Source: Alphaproteobacteria bacterium (lineage in GTDB: Bacteria > Pseudomonadota > Alphaproteobacteria > Caulobacterales > Caulobacteraceae). From it: 8,024 nucleotides of DNA. Location: positions 1 through 8,024 of the forward strand of contig JAGWSE010000026.1 of the NCBI GenBank assembly GCA_028869395.1, given 5' to 3'. Positions 1-6,238 of this stretch are shown here, piece by piece; position 1 is the first letter of the stretch, and every line of letters begins with the position of its first letter. A program made the position numbers and the translations under genes. The notes beneath the pieces are model-generated. The model did no database searches. It was not told where the DNA came from and worked only from the letters and a program-made list of their open reading frames with translations.

Positions 1-386
<386 letters not shown>

Positions 387-435
387 GGGCGGACCTCTCG
401 GGTGGCGTTCGACTCGTCAGGGCGGCGGAGAGCGC

Positions 436-464
436 CTTCTACCCTCATCCCGTCCGGGTTCCAA
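436..464 (-). promoter_or_regulatory. Candidate housekeeping promoter of glyA
   Basis: On the minus strand TTGGAA (464-459) stands 17 bases before TAGAAG (441-436). Each matches the sigma-70 consensus hexamers at 4 of 6 positions. The -10 context GGTAGAAG also resembles the GCTANAWC box described for Caulobacter housekeeping promoters. Transcription would start near 429, giving a leader of about 43 nt before the glyA TTG. The -35 overlaps the first copy of the tandem repeat, so a protein bound there could affect initiation. This is a pattern match only. Confidence 0.4.
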
Positions 465-491
465 TGTTGTCCGCGTTCCAATCTTGTCCGG
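458..491. repeat. Tandem 17-bp direct repeat in the divergent glyA/mucR-like control region
   Basis: Two head-to-tail copies, GTTCCAATGTTGTCCGC (458-474) and GTTCCAATCTTGTCCGG (475-491), agree at 15 of 17 positions with no spacer. The block is also framed by the inverted pair GGTTCC (457-462) and GGAACC (491-496). The spacing of 17 is close to one and a half helical turns. Each unit contains GTTC-N7-GTCC, one base from the alphaproteobacterial LexA box GTTC-N7-GTTC. The units hold no TpA step, which argues against a classic MucR site. The block overlaps the candidate glyA -35 and lies about 95-130 bp upstream of the mucR-like start. An operator for an unidentified regulator is the likeliest reading. 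Confidence 0.55.
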
Positions 492-586
492 GAACCGACG
501 GCCATGTGTCGCGTTACCTGCTGGCCCAAGGTGCAGGTTCGACCGGCGCCGTGGCGCAGTGCGCACAGAGACCTGAGGGGGAATTC

Positions 587-1021
587 ATGAGCGTAGGAAC
601 GGACCCCGAGGTGAATTCGGGCGAGGAACTGCTGCGTCTCGGCGCGGGCATCGTGGCGGCTTACGTGAGCCGCAATCCCGTGTCCGCCGACGCCGTCCCG
701 GAGATCATCCGCACGGTCCACCAGACGCTGGAGACCATCACCCGCGGGGGTCCGCCGCCGACCAGCGACGAACGCCCCAAGCCGGCCGTGCCCATCGGTC
801 GGTCGGTGCAGCACGACTACATCGTCTGCCTCGAAGACGGGAAGAAGCTCAAGATGCTCAAGCGGTATCTGAGGTCCCGCTACAACATGAGCCCGGACGA
901 GTACCGCCGGCGGTGGGGCCTGCCGCCGGACTATCCGATGGTCGCGCCCGCCTATGCCGCACGGCGTTCGGCGTTCGCCAAGCAGATCGGCCTGGGTCGT
1001 GGCGTGAGGCGCCGCAAATGA
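587..1021 (+). CDS. Ros/MucR-family transcriptional regulator lacking both zinc-binding histidines
   Basis: This 144-residue protein is a cytoplasmic DNA-binding regulator of the Ros/MucR family, which acts widely on surface, motility, symbiosis or cell-cycle genes in alphaproteobacteria. Residues 13-53 match the N-terminal oligomerisation region. Residues 78-137 match the zinc-finger-like DNA-binding domain, including SPDEYRRRWGLPPDYPMVAP (102-121). In Ros the metal ligands are Cys-x2-Cys and two histidines. Here the first pair is C81 and D84, and the usual LKRHL..HY reads LKRYLRSRY, so the histidines are replaced by Y94 and R98/Y99. Mesorhizobium homologues that fold without zinc are known, so the protein need not be inactive. 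The ATG at 587 was chosen because GAGGGGGA (575-582) sits 4 bases upstream and the family N-terminus starts here; the frame runs open to 464 without family similarity. The stop overlaps the next gene by 4 bp. Confidence 0.92.
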   Translation: MSVGTDPEVNSGEELLRLGAGIVAAYVSRNPVSADAVPEIIRTVHQTLETITRGGPPPTSDERPKPAVPIGRSVQHDYIVCLEDGKKLKMLKRYLRSRYNMSPDEYRRRWGLPPDYPMVAPAYAARRSAFAKQIGLGRGVRRRK

Positions 1022-1251
1022 GCCTCGCTCGCAGCGGCGTGCGCCGCTTCAACAAGAGCGGCTACGAAATCCTGGACGCCGGGATCGGCCACGGAGAGGT
1101 CGTGATCTGGTCGGTGGACCCCGTCACCCCTCGGCTCGGCGACGTCTATCTGATCGAAAGCGGCGGCCGACCCTACGATGTCTCGGTCGTGCAGCTGACG
1201 CAGGTGAAGGGCGGCTGGAGTGCGCGTTGCCGGGTCTCCAAGGCCGTCTGA
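1018..1251 (+). CDS. Small protein of unknown function, translationally coupled to the MucR-like gene
   Basis: I do not recognise this 77-residue protein. Its start overlaps the stop of the mucR-like gene as ATGA (1018-1021), the usual arrangement for translational coupling. It has its own Shine-Dalgarno, GAGG (1006-1009), 8 bases before the ATG. Codon use has the same high G/C third position as its neighbours, which supports a real gene. The sequence has a basic start (residues 1-14) and then alternating hydrophobic stretches such as GEVVIWSV (26-33), LGDVYLIES (40-48) and YDVSVVQL (53-60), ending in GGWSARCRV (65-73). That looks like a small all-beta fold. There is no signal peptide, membrane segment or cysteine pair. 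Coupling suggests joint production with the regulator, perhaps as partner or modulator, but this is inference. Confidence 0.75.
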   Translation: MSLARSGVRRFNKSGYEILDAGIGHGEVVIWSVDPVTPRLGDVYLIESGGRPYDVSVVQLTQVKGGWSARCRVSKAV

Positions 1252-1283
1252 TCGAGCCTTGGAACTGCCCGGCCGCCATTGAT

Positions 1284-1354
1284 TGGGCGTCCTGAACGCC
1301 TATCTCAGAAGGGTCCGAGCCGACCACCTGGATCAGTACAGGCGCCGCCTGATC
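1284..1354. other. Two short inverted repeats in the convergent gap
   Basis: TGGGCGT (1284-1290) and ACGCCTA (1296-1302) can pair across a 5-base loop with one G-T pair, 33 bases after the stop of the small protein gene. GATCAG (1331-1336) and CTGATC (1349-1354) form a 6-bp stem around a 12-base loop. Neither has a T-run, so neither is a standard intrinsic terminator. The first could be a weak, Rho-assisted 3' end for the mucR-like operon. No coding sequence with convincing composition lies in 1252-1485. Confidence 0.3.
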
Positions 1355-1386
1355 ACCGGCTCCGTCCAGAGGCGTCGCTCGAACCC

Positions 1387-1452
1387 GCCAGAACAGCGCC
1401 CAGCGGCCTTGGAACCGCCATCGTCCCTCCTCGGGATGCGGCCTGTTCTGGC
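1387..1452. terminator. Long-range 10-bp inverted repeat, possible bidirectional 3' structure
   Basis: GCCAGAACAG (1387-1396) and CTGTTCTGGC (1443-1452) are perfect reverse complements separated by 46 bases. After a bulged C at 1397, GCC (1398-1400) can pair with GGC (1440-1442). The loop contains a possible inner hairpin, TCCC (1424-1427) with GGGA (1433-1436). The stem lies between converging genes: 33 bases after the hemA stop on the minus strand and 135 bases after the small-gene stop on the plus strand. A weakly pyrimidine-rich tract follows on the plus strand (1457-1467). A shared terminator, an mRNA 3' end stabiliser or part of a small RNA are all possible. Confidence 0.35.
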
Positions 1453-1485
1453 TACGGTTCTTCCCCCAAACCCGGCGAGGGCCGA

Positions 1486-2712
1486 TCAGGCCGCGACGCC
1501 GCCCACACGCTTGATGTTGCAGCGGACCCAGAGCGCCTCGAGCGCGGCCGCAAGCTCATCCATCATGGCGTCGGTGTGCGCGGGCGACGGGGTGAAGCGC
1601 AGCCGCTCCGTGCCGCGCGGGACGGTCGGATAGTTGATCGGCTGCACGTAGATCCCGTGATCCTCCAGCAGGATGTCGGAGATCATCTTGCAGTGGACGG
1701 GATCGCCCACCAGCACCGGCACGATATGGCTCACCGAGGGCATGACCGGCAGGCCCGCCTTGGAAAGCTTGGCCTTCAGCGTCGCCGCGCGCTCCTGGTG
1801 CGCGATGCGGACCTCGTTGTGTTCCTTCAGGTACCGGATCGAGGCGGCCGCGCCCGCGGCCAGAGCCGGCGGGATCGAGGTGGTGAAGATGAAGCCGTCG
1901 GCATAGCTTCGGATCGCGTCCACGATCACCGTGTCCGCGGCGATGTAGCCGCCCATCACGCCGAACGCCTTGCCGAGCGTGCCCTCGATGATGTCGATCT
2001 CGGCCATGACGCCATCGCGCTCGGCGACGCCCGCGCCGCGCGGGCCGTACATGCCGACCGCGTGCACCTCGTCCAGGTAGGTCATCGCGCCAAAGCGCCT
2101 GGCCAGCGCGACCGTCCCCTCCATGTCGGCGATGTCCCCGTCCATGGAATAGACGCTCTCGAAGGCGATCACCTTGGGCGCCGCCGGGTCGGAGGCCTTC
2201 AGCAGCGCCTCGAGGTGTTCCAGGTCGTTGTGGCGGAAGACGTGCCGCTCGCAGCGCGCGCCGCGGATGCCCGAGATCATCGAGTTGTGGTTCAGCGCGT
2301 CGGAGAAGATGACCAGCCCGGGCAGGATCTTCGAGAGCGTCGACAGCGTCGCCTCGTTCGAGACGTAGCCGGAGGTGAAGAGCAGGGCCGAGGCCTTGTG
2401 GTGCAGGTCGGCGAGCTCGCGCTCCAGCTCGACATGGTAGTGCGTCGTGCCCGAGATGTTGCGGGTGCCGCCGGAGCCTGCGCCGGCTTCCTCGATCGCC
2501 TGGTGCATGGCGTCGAGCACCACAGGGTTCTGGCCCTGCCCTAGGTAGTCGTTGGAGCACCAGACCACGACCTCCTGCTCGGAGCCGTCGGGCCGGGTCC
2601 AGGTCGCCCGCGGGAAGGCGCCGCGATGCCGCTTCAGATCCGCGAACACGCGGTACCGGCCCTCGGCGCGGACCTTCTCCAGAGCCGTCTGGAACGCGGA
2701 ACGGTAATCCAT
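1486..2712 (-). CDS. hemA: 5-aminolevulinate synthase
   Basis: HemA condenses glycine and succinyl-CoA to 5-aminolevulinate, CO2 and CoA, the first committed step of tetrapyrrole synthesis by the Shemin (C4) pathway. It is a cytosolic PLP homodimer of the alpha-oxamine synthase family. At 408 residues it is full length for the alphaproteobacterial enzyme. Residues known from the Rhodobacter enzyme fall at the same numbers: R21, T83 and N85 for substrate, H142 near the PLP ring, D214 and H217 on the cofactor, and the Schiff-base lysine K248 in EGTLGKAFG. R372 in ERLRFTPSP is the likely carboxylate-binding arginine. The ATG at 2712 has only a weak GGTG (2721-2718) upstream. The gene lies 220 bp downstream of the valine operon on the same strand, with its own FNR/FixK box in between, so separate oxygen-dependent control is likely. 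Call near certain. Confidence 0.98.
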   Translation of the reverse strand: MDYRSAFQTALEKVRAEGRYRVFADLKRHRGAFPRATWTRPDGSEQEVVVWCSNDYLGQGQNPVVLDAMHQAIEEAGAGSGGTRNISGTTHYHVELERELADLHHKASALLFTSGYVSNEATLSTLSKILPGLVIFSDALNHNSMISGIRGARCERHVFRHNDLEHLEALLKASDPAAPKVIAFESVYSMDGDIADMEGTVALARRFGAMTYLDEVHAVGMYGPRGAGVAERDGVMAEIDIIEGTLGKAFGVMGGYIAADTVIVDAIRSYADGFIFTTSIPPALAAGAAASIRYLKEHNEVRIAHQERAATLKAKLSKAGLPVMPSVSHIVPVLVGDPVHCKMISDILLEDHGIYVQPINYPTVPRGTERLRFTPSPAHTDAMMDELAAALEALWVRCNIKRVGGVAA

Positions 2713-2802
2713 CGCTTCACCGCCGCCGCGGGCGTTCGACGATCGCGCGCCCGAAGCGGTTCCCCTGTTCTTGGGCCGGCTTTTCGCACCGGCGATGCGG
2801 CC

Positions 2803-2808
2803 TGTCTA
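2803..2808 (-). promoter_or_regulatory. Candidate -10 element of the hemA promoter
   Basis: TAGACA on the minus strand matches TATAAT at 3 of 6 positions. Its main support is its distance from the FNR/FixK box, which fits an activator-dependent promoter with a poor -10. The predicted leader is about 84 nt. No good -35 precedes it, as expected if an activator replaces it. Confidence 0.4.
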
Positions 2809-2831
2809 CCTGAGCGGACTCTCGGTTGGGC

Positions 2832-2845
2832 TTGATCCTGATCAA
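2832..2845 (-). promoter_or_regulatory. FNR/FixK-type box upstream of hemA
   Basis: TTGATCCTGATCAA is an exact match to the palindromic FNR/FixK consensus TTGAT-N4-ATCAA. It lies in the 220-bp gap before hemA, centred about 126 bases upstream of the ATG. A candidate -10, TAGACA (2808-2803), sits 33 bases from its centre. That places the box near -42.5 from a start at about 2796, close to the -41.5 position of a class II activator site. No other gene start faces this site. Control of hemA by FNR/FixK proteins under low oxygen is established in several alphaproteobacteria; that it happens here is inference from the exact site and geometry. Confidence 0.85.
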
Positions 2846-2877
2846 TATGAACGTGCGGCGGCCGTTTCGGAAGCCTC

Positions 2878-2896
2878 GCGCGACGATATTTCGCGC
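2878..2896 (-). terminator. Short stem-loop after the valine operon
   Basis: GCGCGA (2878-2883) and TCGCGC (2891-2896) form a 6-bp stem around a 7-base A/T-rich loop, 36 bases beyond the stop of the last valine-operon gene and upstream of the FNR/FixK box. No U-run follows, so it may only slow or protect the mRNA 3' end. Read-through into hemA is therefore possible. Confidence 0.3.
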
Positions 2897-2932
2897 CATC
2901 TTGCGCAGCCCGGCGCCTCAGACCTGGTCGTG

Positions 2933-3826
2933 TCATGGGGCATGCGCGCGACCTCTGAACAGCTCGAGGATGGCCGAGAAGTCCTTGCCGCCGTAGCCCA
3001 TGCGGTCAAACAGCGCATAGAGCCCCTCGGCGCTCGCCCCGAGGGGGGCGGCGGCGCCGCTTCTGGCGGCGGCCTCCTGCGCGAGCTTCAGGTCCTTGAG
3101 CATCATGGCGGTGGCGAAGCCGCCCTCGTAGTTGCGGTTGGAAGGGGCGGTCGGCACGGGTCCCGGCCAGGGGCAGTAAGTCGTCAGGCTCCAGCACTGC
3201 CCCGACGACTGCGACGAGATCTCGAAGAACTTCTCGGGCGCCAGGCCAAGCTTCTCCGCGAGCGCGAGCGCCTCGCAAACCCCGATCATCGAGATGCCGA
3301 GCACCATGTTGTTGCAGATCTTGGCCGCCTGCCCCGCCCCGTGGTCGCCGGCCCGCACGGTGACGCGGCTCATCGGCTTCAGCGCCTCTTCGACGCCGGC
3401 GAAATCGGCCTCGTCGCAGCCCACCATGAAGGCCAGGGTTCCGGCGTCGGCGGCCGCGGTTCCACCTGAGACCGGCGCGTCGGCGAAACGGAATCCCTGT
3501 TCCCTGGCTTGCGCGGCGACGGCCCGGGCGCTCTCCACGTCGATCGTCGAGCAGTCGATCAGCAGCGCTGACTTGGGCGCATTGGGAAACACCTGCTCGG
3601 CGTAGACCTGGCGCACGTGCGGACCGGCCGGGAGCATGGTGATCACGACCTCCGCGTCCCTGACCGCCTCGGCGACGGACTCCACGACGCTGCAGCCATG
3701 AGCGGCGGCTCGATCGAGCGCCACCCTGGAAAGGTCGTAGGCCATCACCTGGCGCTGCGCCTTGGCCTGGTTCGCGGCCATGCCGCCGCCCATGTTGCCG
3801 AGACCGATGAACGCGACGCGGGTCAT
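2933..3826 (-). CDS. mmsB: 3-hydroxyisobutyrate dehydrogenase
   Basis: This 297-residue enzyme oxidises 3-hydroxyisobutyrate to methylmalonate semialdehyde with NAD+, a late step of valine breakdown in the cytosol. It has the beta-hydroxyacid dehydrogenase layout. The Rossmann motif FIGLGNMGGGMAANQ (6-20) comes first, with D31 at the end of the second strand favouring NAD+ over NADP+. The substrate loop DAPVSGGTAAADAGT (116-130) and the catalytic lysine K169 in AAKICNNM follow, then the C-terminal helical domain with LKDLKLA (243-249). Length is typical. The ATG at 3826 was chosen because the glycine motif starts at residue 8 and AAAGGAA lies 7 bases upstream; the frame runs open further upstream without similarity. 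It is the last gene of the operon, 76 bp after the hydrolase. Related gamma-hydroxybutyrate or tartronate semialdehyde reductases are less likely given the neighbours. Confidence 0.93.
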   Translation of the reverse strand: MTRVAFIGLGNMGGGMAANQAKAQRQVMAYDLSRVALDRAAAHGCSVVESVAEAVRDAEVVITMLPAGPHVRQVYAEQVFPNAPKSALLIDCSTIDVESARAVAAQAREQGFRFADAPVSGGTAAADAGTLAFMVGCDEADFAGVEEALKPMSRVTVRAGDHGAGQAAKICNNMVLGISMIGVCEALALAEKLGLAPEKFFEISSQSSGQCWSLTTYCPWPGPVPTAPSNRNYEGGFATAMMLKDLKLAQEAAARSGAAAPLGASAEGLYALFDRMGYGGKDFSAILELFRGRAHAP

Positions 3827-3881
3827 GGCGAAATTCCTTTTGCGATCGGGAGTTAGACGTCTCTTTGGAGCAACGGGTTGA

Positions 3882-3901
3882 GCTGGCGGCGCGCCGCCGG
3901 C
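3882..3901. repeat. GC-only palindrome between hydrolase gene and mmsB
   Basis: GGCGGCGCGCCGCC (3885-3898) is a perfect 14-bp palindrome. Two further outer pairs past one mismatch extend it to 20 bp. It begins one base beyond the stop codon of the hydrolase gene in the 76-bp gap before mmsB. A second small palindrome, AGACGTCT (3855-3862), lies in the same gap. With no T-run, the hairpin could weaken or stabilise the transcript inside the operon and so set mmsB level against the two upstream genes. That role is speculative. Confidence 0.4.
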
Positions 3902-3902
3902 C

Positions 3903-4955
3903 TCAGGGTGGCGGCGACCATTCGGAAGCGGAAGGAAGCGGCGCGAAGATGGCGTCCACATCGGCCGTGCTGACGGCTTCCAGGCTGGCGGGCGCCCACC
4001 TTGGGGCATTGTCCTTGTCGACGATCACCGCCCGGACGCCCTCCAGGAAGTCGGCGCTCACCGCCAGCCGGTAGGCGATCCGGTACTCCATGGCCATGAC
4101 CTGGTCGAATTTCCTGGCGGCGGCCCCGAGCCGCATCTGCCGGAGCGCCACCTTGGAGCTGGTGGGCGACTTGGACTTCAGGATCCTGAGCTGCTCGACC
4201 GCCCAGTCGGTTCCCGCCGCCTCGAGCGCTTCGGCGATCGCCTCGACCGAATCGCCGGCGAACAGCCCTGCGATCTCGTCCTGATGCATGGCCAGGGGCG
4301 GCCGTCCCGCATCGGCCTCGAACTCGGTGAGCAAGGTCTCGACGGCGGCGGGGTCCTCGACGATGCGAGCCTTCAGCTCCAGAAGGTTCCTGGCTTCGAC
4401 GTAGTCGGTGATGACTCCGGTCAGCTCGCAGTCGGCCGCCTTGAGCCGGGCGCCGGTCAGCGCAAGCCAGGTTCCGATGTGGTCCGGCATCCGCGACAGA
4501 TACCAGCTGCCCCCAACGTCCGGGAAAAGACCGATCCCTGTCTCCGGCATGGCGAACACGGTCCGTTCCGTGCCGATCCGGAACCGCGCCGGCCGCGAAA
4601 TGCCCACGCCGCCGCCCATCACGGCCCCGTCCATCACCGCGACCACCGGTTTCGGATAATGGAAGATGAGCGAATCCAGCCTGTACTCGGTGAAGAAGAA
4701 CTCGTGGTTGGCGAGCCCATCGCCGCGGGCGCTCTCAGCCAGGGTGCGGATGTCGCCGCCGGCGCAGAATCCCCGCTCCCCCGAATGGTCGAGCAGGACC
4801 AGTTCGACGGCCGGGTCCGCGCGCCACGCCTGCAGCGCCACGATCATCGCCTGGCACATGTTGGTGGTCAGGGCGTGCAGCGCCTGGGGCCGGTTGAGCG
4901 TGATGCGCCCAACCTTGCCTTCCACACGGATGATGACCTCGCCTTGGGCGCTCAC
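3903..4955 (-). CDS. 3-hydroxyisobutyryl-CoA hydrolase (crotonase superfamily)
   Basis: This 350-residue enzyme belongs to the crotonase superfamily and most probably hydrolyses 3-hydroxyisobutyryl-CoA to free 3-hydroxyisobutyrate in valine breakdown. The oxyanion-hole motif is GFCAGGDIR (62-70) and the second turn is MDGAVMGGGVGIS (108-120). PETGIGLFPDVGGS (137-150) carries E138 and D146, matching the catalytic pair of HIBCH. The C-terminal marks KSPTSSK (261-267) and DFLEGVRAVIVDKDNAPRW (302-320) separate it from ordinary enoyl-CoA hydratases, as does its length (350 against about 260). The start is GTG at 4955, overlapping the dehydrogenase stop by 4 bases, with GGAG 8 bases upstream; tight translational coupling is likely. 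Many databases would label it only enoyl-CoA hydratase/isomerase family. The neighbours on both sides support the hydrolase call. Confidence 0.92.
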   Translation of the reverse strand: MSAQGEVIIRVEGKVGRITLNRPQALHALTTNMCQAMIVALQAWRADPAVELVLLDHSGERGFCAGGDIRTLAESARGDGLANHEFFFTEYRLDSLIFHYPKPVVAVMDGAVMGGGVGISRPARFRIGTERTVFAMPETGIGLFPDVGGSWYLSRMPDHIGTWLALTGARLKAADCELTGVITDYVEARNLLELKARIVEDPAAVETLLTEFEADAGRPPLAMHQDEIAGLFAGDSVEAIAEALEAAGTDWAVEQLRILKSKSPTSSKVALRQMRLGAAARKFDQVMAMEYRIAYRLAVSADFLEGVRAVIVDKDNAPRWAPASLEAVSTADVDAIFAPLPSASEWSPPP

Positions 4956-6088
4956 CTGAACAGCTCCCGGGCGATGATCACCCGCATGATTTCGTTGGTG
5001 CCTTCCAGGATCTGGTGGACGCGGAGGTCGCGCACGATCCGCTCCAGGGGGAAATCCCTCAGGTAGCCGTAGCCGCCGTGCAGCTGGAGGGCCTGGTTGG
5101 CGACCTCAAAACCCGCGTCCGTCGCAAAACGCTTCGCCATGGCGCAGTACTGGGTGGCCTTGGGATTCTTCTGGTCCAGCGAATGCGCGGCGCGACGCAC
5201 CATCAGGCGCGCGGCCTCCAGTTCGGTCGCCATGTCCGCGAGCCGCCACTGCAGCCCCTGGAATTCCCGAAGCGCCCGGCCGAACTGCCGGCGGCTCTCG
5301 AGATAGGCCTTGGCGGCGTCGAACGCGAACCCCGCGCCGCCCAGGCTGCAGGAGGCGATGTTGATGCGGCCGCCGTCGAGCCCGGCCATGGCGAACTTGA
5401 AGCCCTCGCCCTCCTGTCCGATCCGGTTCGCCTCGGGCAAGCGACAGTCATCGAAATTGACCTGCGCCGTCGGCTGGGCGTTCCAGCCCATCTTGCGTTC
5501 CTGCGCGCCGAACGAGAGCCCCGGGGCGCCCTTCTCCACCACGAAGGCGGAGACGCCGCCGGCGCCTTCTCCGCCAGTCCGCGCCATCACGACGTAGAGA
5601 TCGGAAACGCCGCCGCCCGATATGAAAGCCTTCGAGCCGTTCAGGACGTAGTCGCCGCCCTCCCGCTTCGCCGTCGTCTTCGGCGCCGCGGCGTCCGAGC
5701 CCGAGCCCGGTTCCGTCAGACAATAGGAGGCGATCAGCTCCATCGAGGTCAGCCGGGGCAGATATCTCCTGCGCAACTCTTCCGAGCCGAACCGGTCGAT
5801 CATCCACGCGGCCATGTTGTGGATCGAAAGGAACGCCGCCGTCGCCACGTCGCCATGCGAGAGCTGCTCGAACACGAGCGAGGCGTCGAGGCGCGTGAGC
5901 CCGGAACCGCCCACGTCCTCGTGCACATAGAGGCCGGCGAATCCCAGCTCGGCCGCCTTCTTCAGGACATCGACGGGAAAGTGCTTCTCCTCGTCCCACC
6001 GGGCGGAGTTGGGGGCCAGTTCGGCCTCGGCGAAGGCGCGGGCGGCGTCCCCGATCGCGCGCTGGTCGTCTGTCAGGCTGAAATCCAT
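4952..6088 (-). CDS. Acyl-CoA dehydrogenase, probable isobutyryl-CoA dehydrogenase
   Basis: This 378-residue FAD enzyme introduces the alpha,beta double bond in an acyl-CoA. From its place ahead of the hydrolase and mmsB, the likely substrate is isobutyryl-CoA, giving methacrylyl-CoA, with electrons passed to electron-transfer flavoprotein. The family signatures are YCLTEPGSGSD (122-132), the FAD-contact stretch LNGSKAFISGG (149-159), QFGRALREFQGLQWRLADM (268-286) and GGYGYLRDFPLERIVRDLR (338-356). The catalytic base is E362 in ILEGTNEIMR. The ATG at 6088 fits the usual N-terminus MDFSLTDDQ. Its only Shine-Dalgarno-like run, GGGGAG, is about 13 bases upstream, so initiation may be weak. It is the first gene of the three-gene operon. 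A short- or branched-chain dehydrogenase for another substrate cannot be excluded. Confidence 0.93.
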   Translation of the reverse strand: MDFSLTDDQRAIGDAARAFAEAELAPNSARWDEEKHFPVDVLKKAAELGFAGLYVHEDVGGSGLTRLDASLVFEQLSHGDVATAAFLSIHNMAAWMIDRFGSEELRRRYLPRLTSMELIASYCLTEPGSGSDAAAPKTTAKREGGDYVLNGSKAFISGGGVSDLYVVMARTGGEGAGGVSAFVVEKGAPGLSFGAQERKMGWNAQPTAQVNFDDCRLPEANRIGQEGEGFKFAMAGLDGGRINIASCSLGGAGFAFDAAKAYLESRRQFGRALREFQGLQWRLADMATELEAARLMVRRAAHSLDQKNPKATQYCAMAKRFATDAGFEVANQALQLHGGYGYLRDFPLERIVRDLRVHQILEGTNEIMRVIIARELFR

Positions 6089-6238
6089 GGCGCCGAACTC
6101 GCTCCCCGCGGCGGCCAAGTCAATCCGGCCCCGATATTGGCGGGCCCCGATGTTGGGGATCCCCAGTTGGCGCTCCCATGGGCCCCTGCCAATTGGCGCC
6201 TCGGCAACCAATCGCGGCCTCGAAGACTTAGCCGGCCG
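6089..6238. promoter_or_regulatory. Divergent control region with palindromes and repeated TTGGCG
   Basis: This 150-bp gap must hold the promoters for the valine operon (minus) and the FNT-family gene (plus). I find no convincing -35/-10 pair on either strand. It carries three perfect palindromes: TGGGGATCCCCA (6154-6165), CCCATGGG (6175-6182) and GCCAATTGGC (6188-6197). TTGGCG occurs at 6137-6142, 6167-6172 and 6193-6198, with a variant TTGGGG at 6153-6158. TTGGC (6167-6171) and GCCAA (6188-6192) also form an inverted pair. The density suggests operator sites for an unidentified regulator. Confidence 0.4.

Noticed and set aside
464..586. Upstream in-frame extension of the mucR-like gene to a start at 464.
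   Set aside because: The extra 41 residues have no MucR similarity and would begin inside the tandem repeat. The ATG at 587 has a strong ribosome binding site.
1018..1251. Possibility that the small protein is a C-terminal piece of MucR separated by a frameshift.
   Set aside because: The MucR-like protein already has a complete family C-terminus, and the small gene has its own ribosome binding site and unrelated sequence.
1279..2544. A 421-codon plus-strand ORF opposite hemA.
   Set aside because: It is low-complexity, Arg/His/Asp-rich antisense translation of hemA, which has every catalytic residue in place.
2817..2821. GANTC (CcrM methylation) sites near promoters, at 2817-2821 between the FNR/FixK box and the -10, and at 411-415 before glyA.
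   Set aside because: A five-base degenerate site is expected many times in 8 kb by chance, so location alone is not evidence of methylation control.
5015..6238. The FNT reading frame stays open for 408 codons upstream, giving a 690-residue plus-strand ORF opposite the acyl-CoA dehydrogenase.
   Set aside because: The upstream part is the antisense shadow of a convincing dehydrogenase gene in GC-rich DNA and has no family similarity. The FNT family N-terminus begins near 6239.
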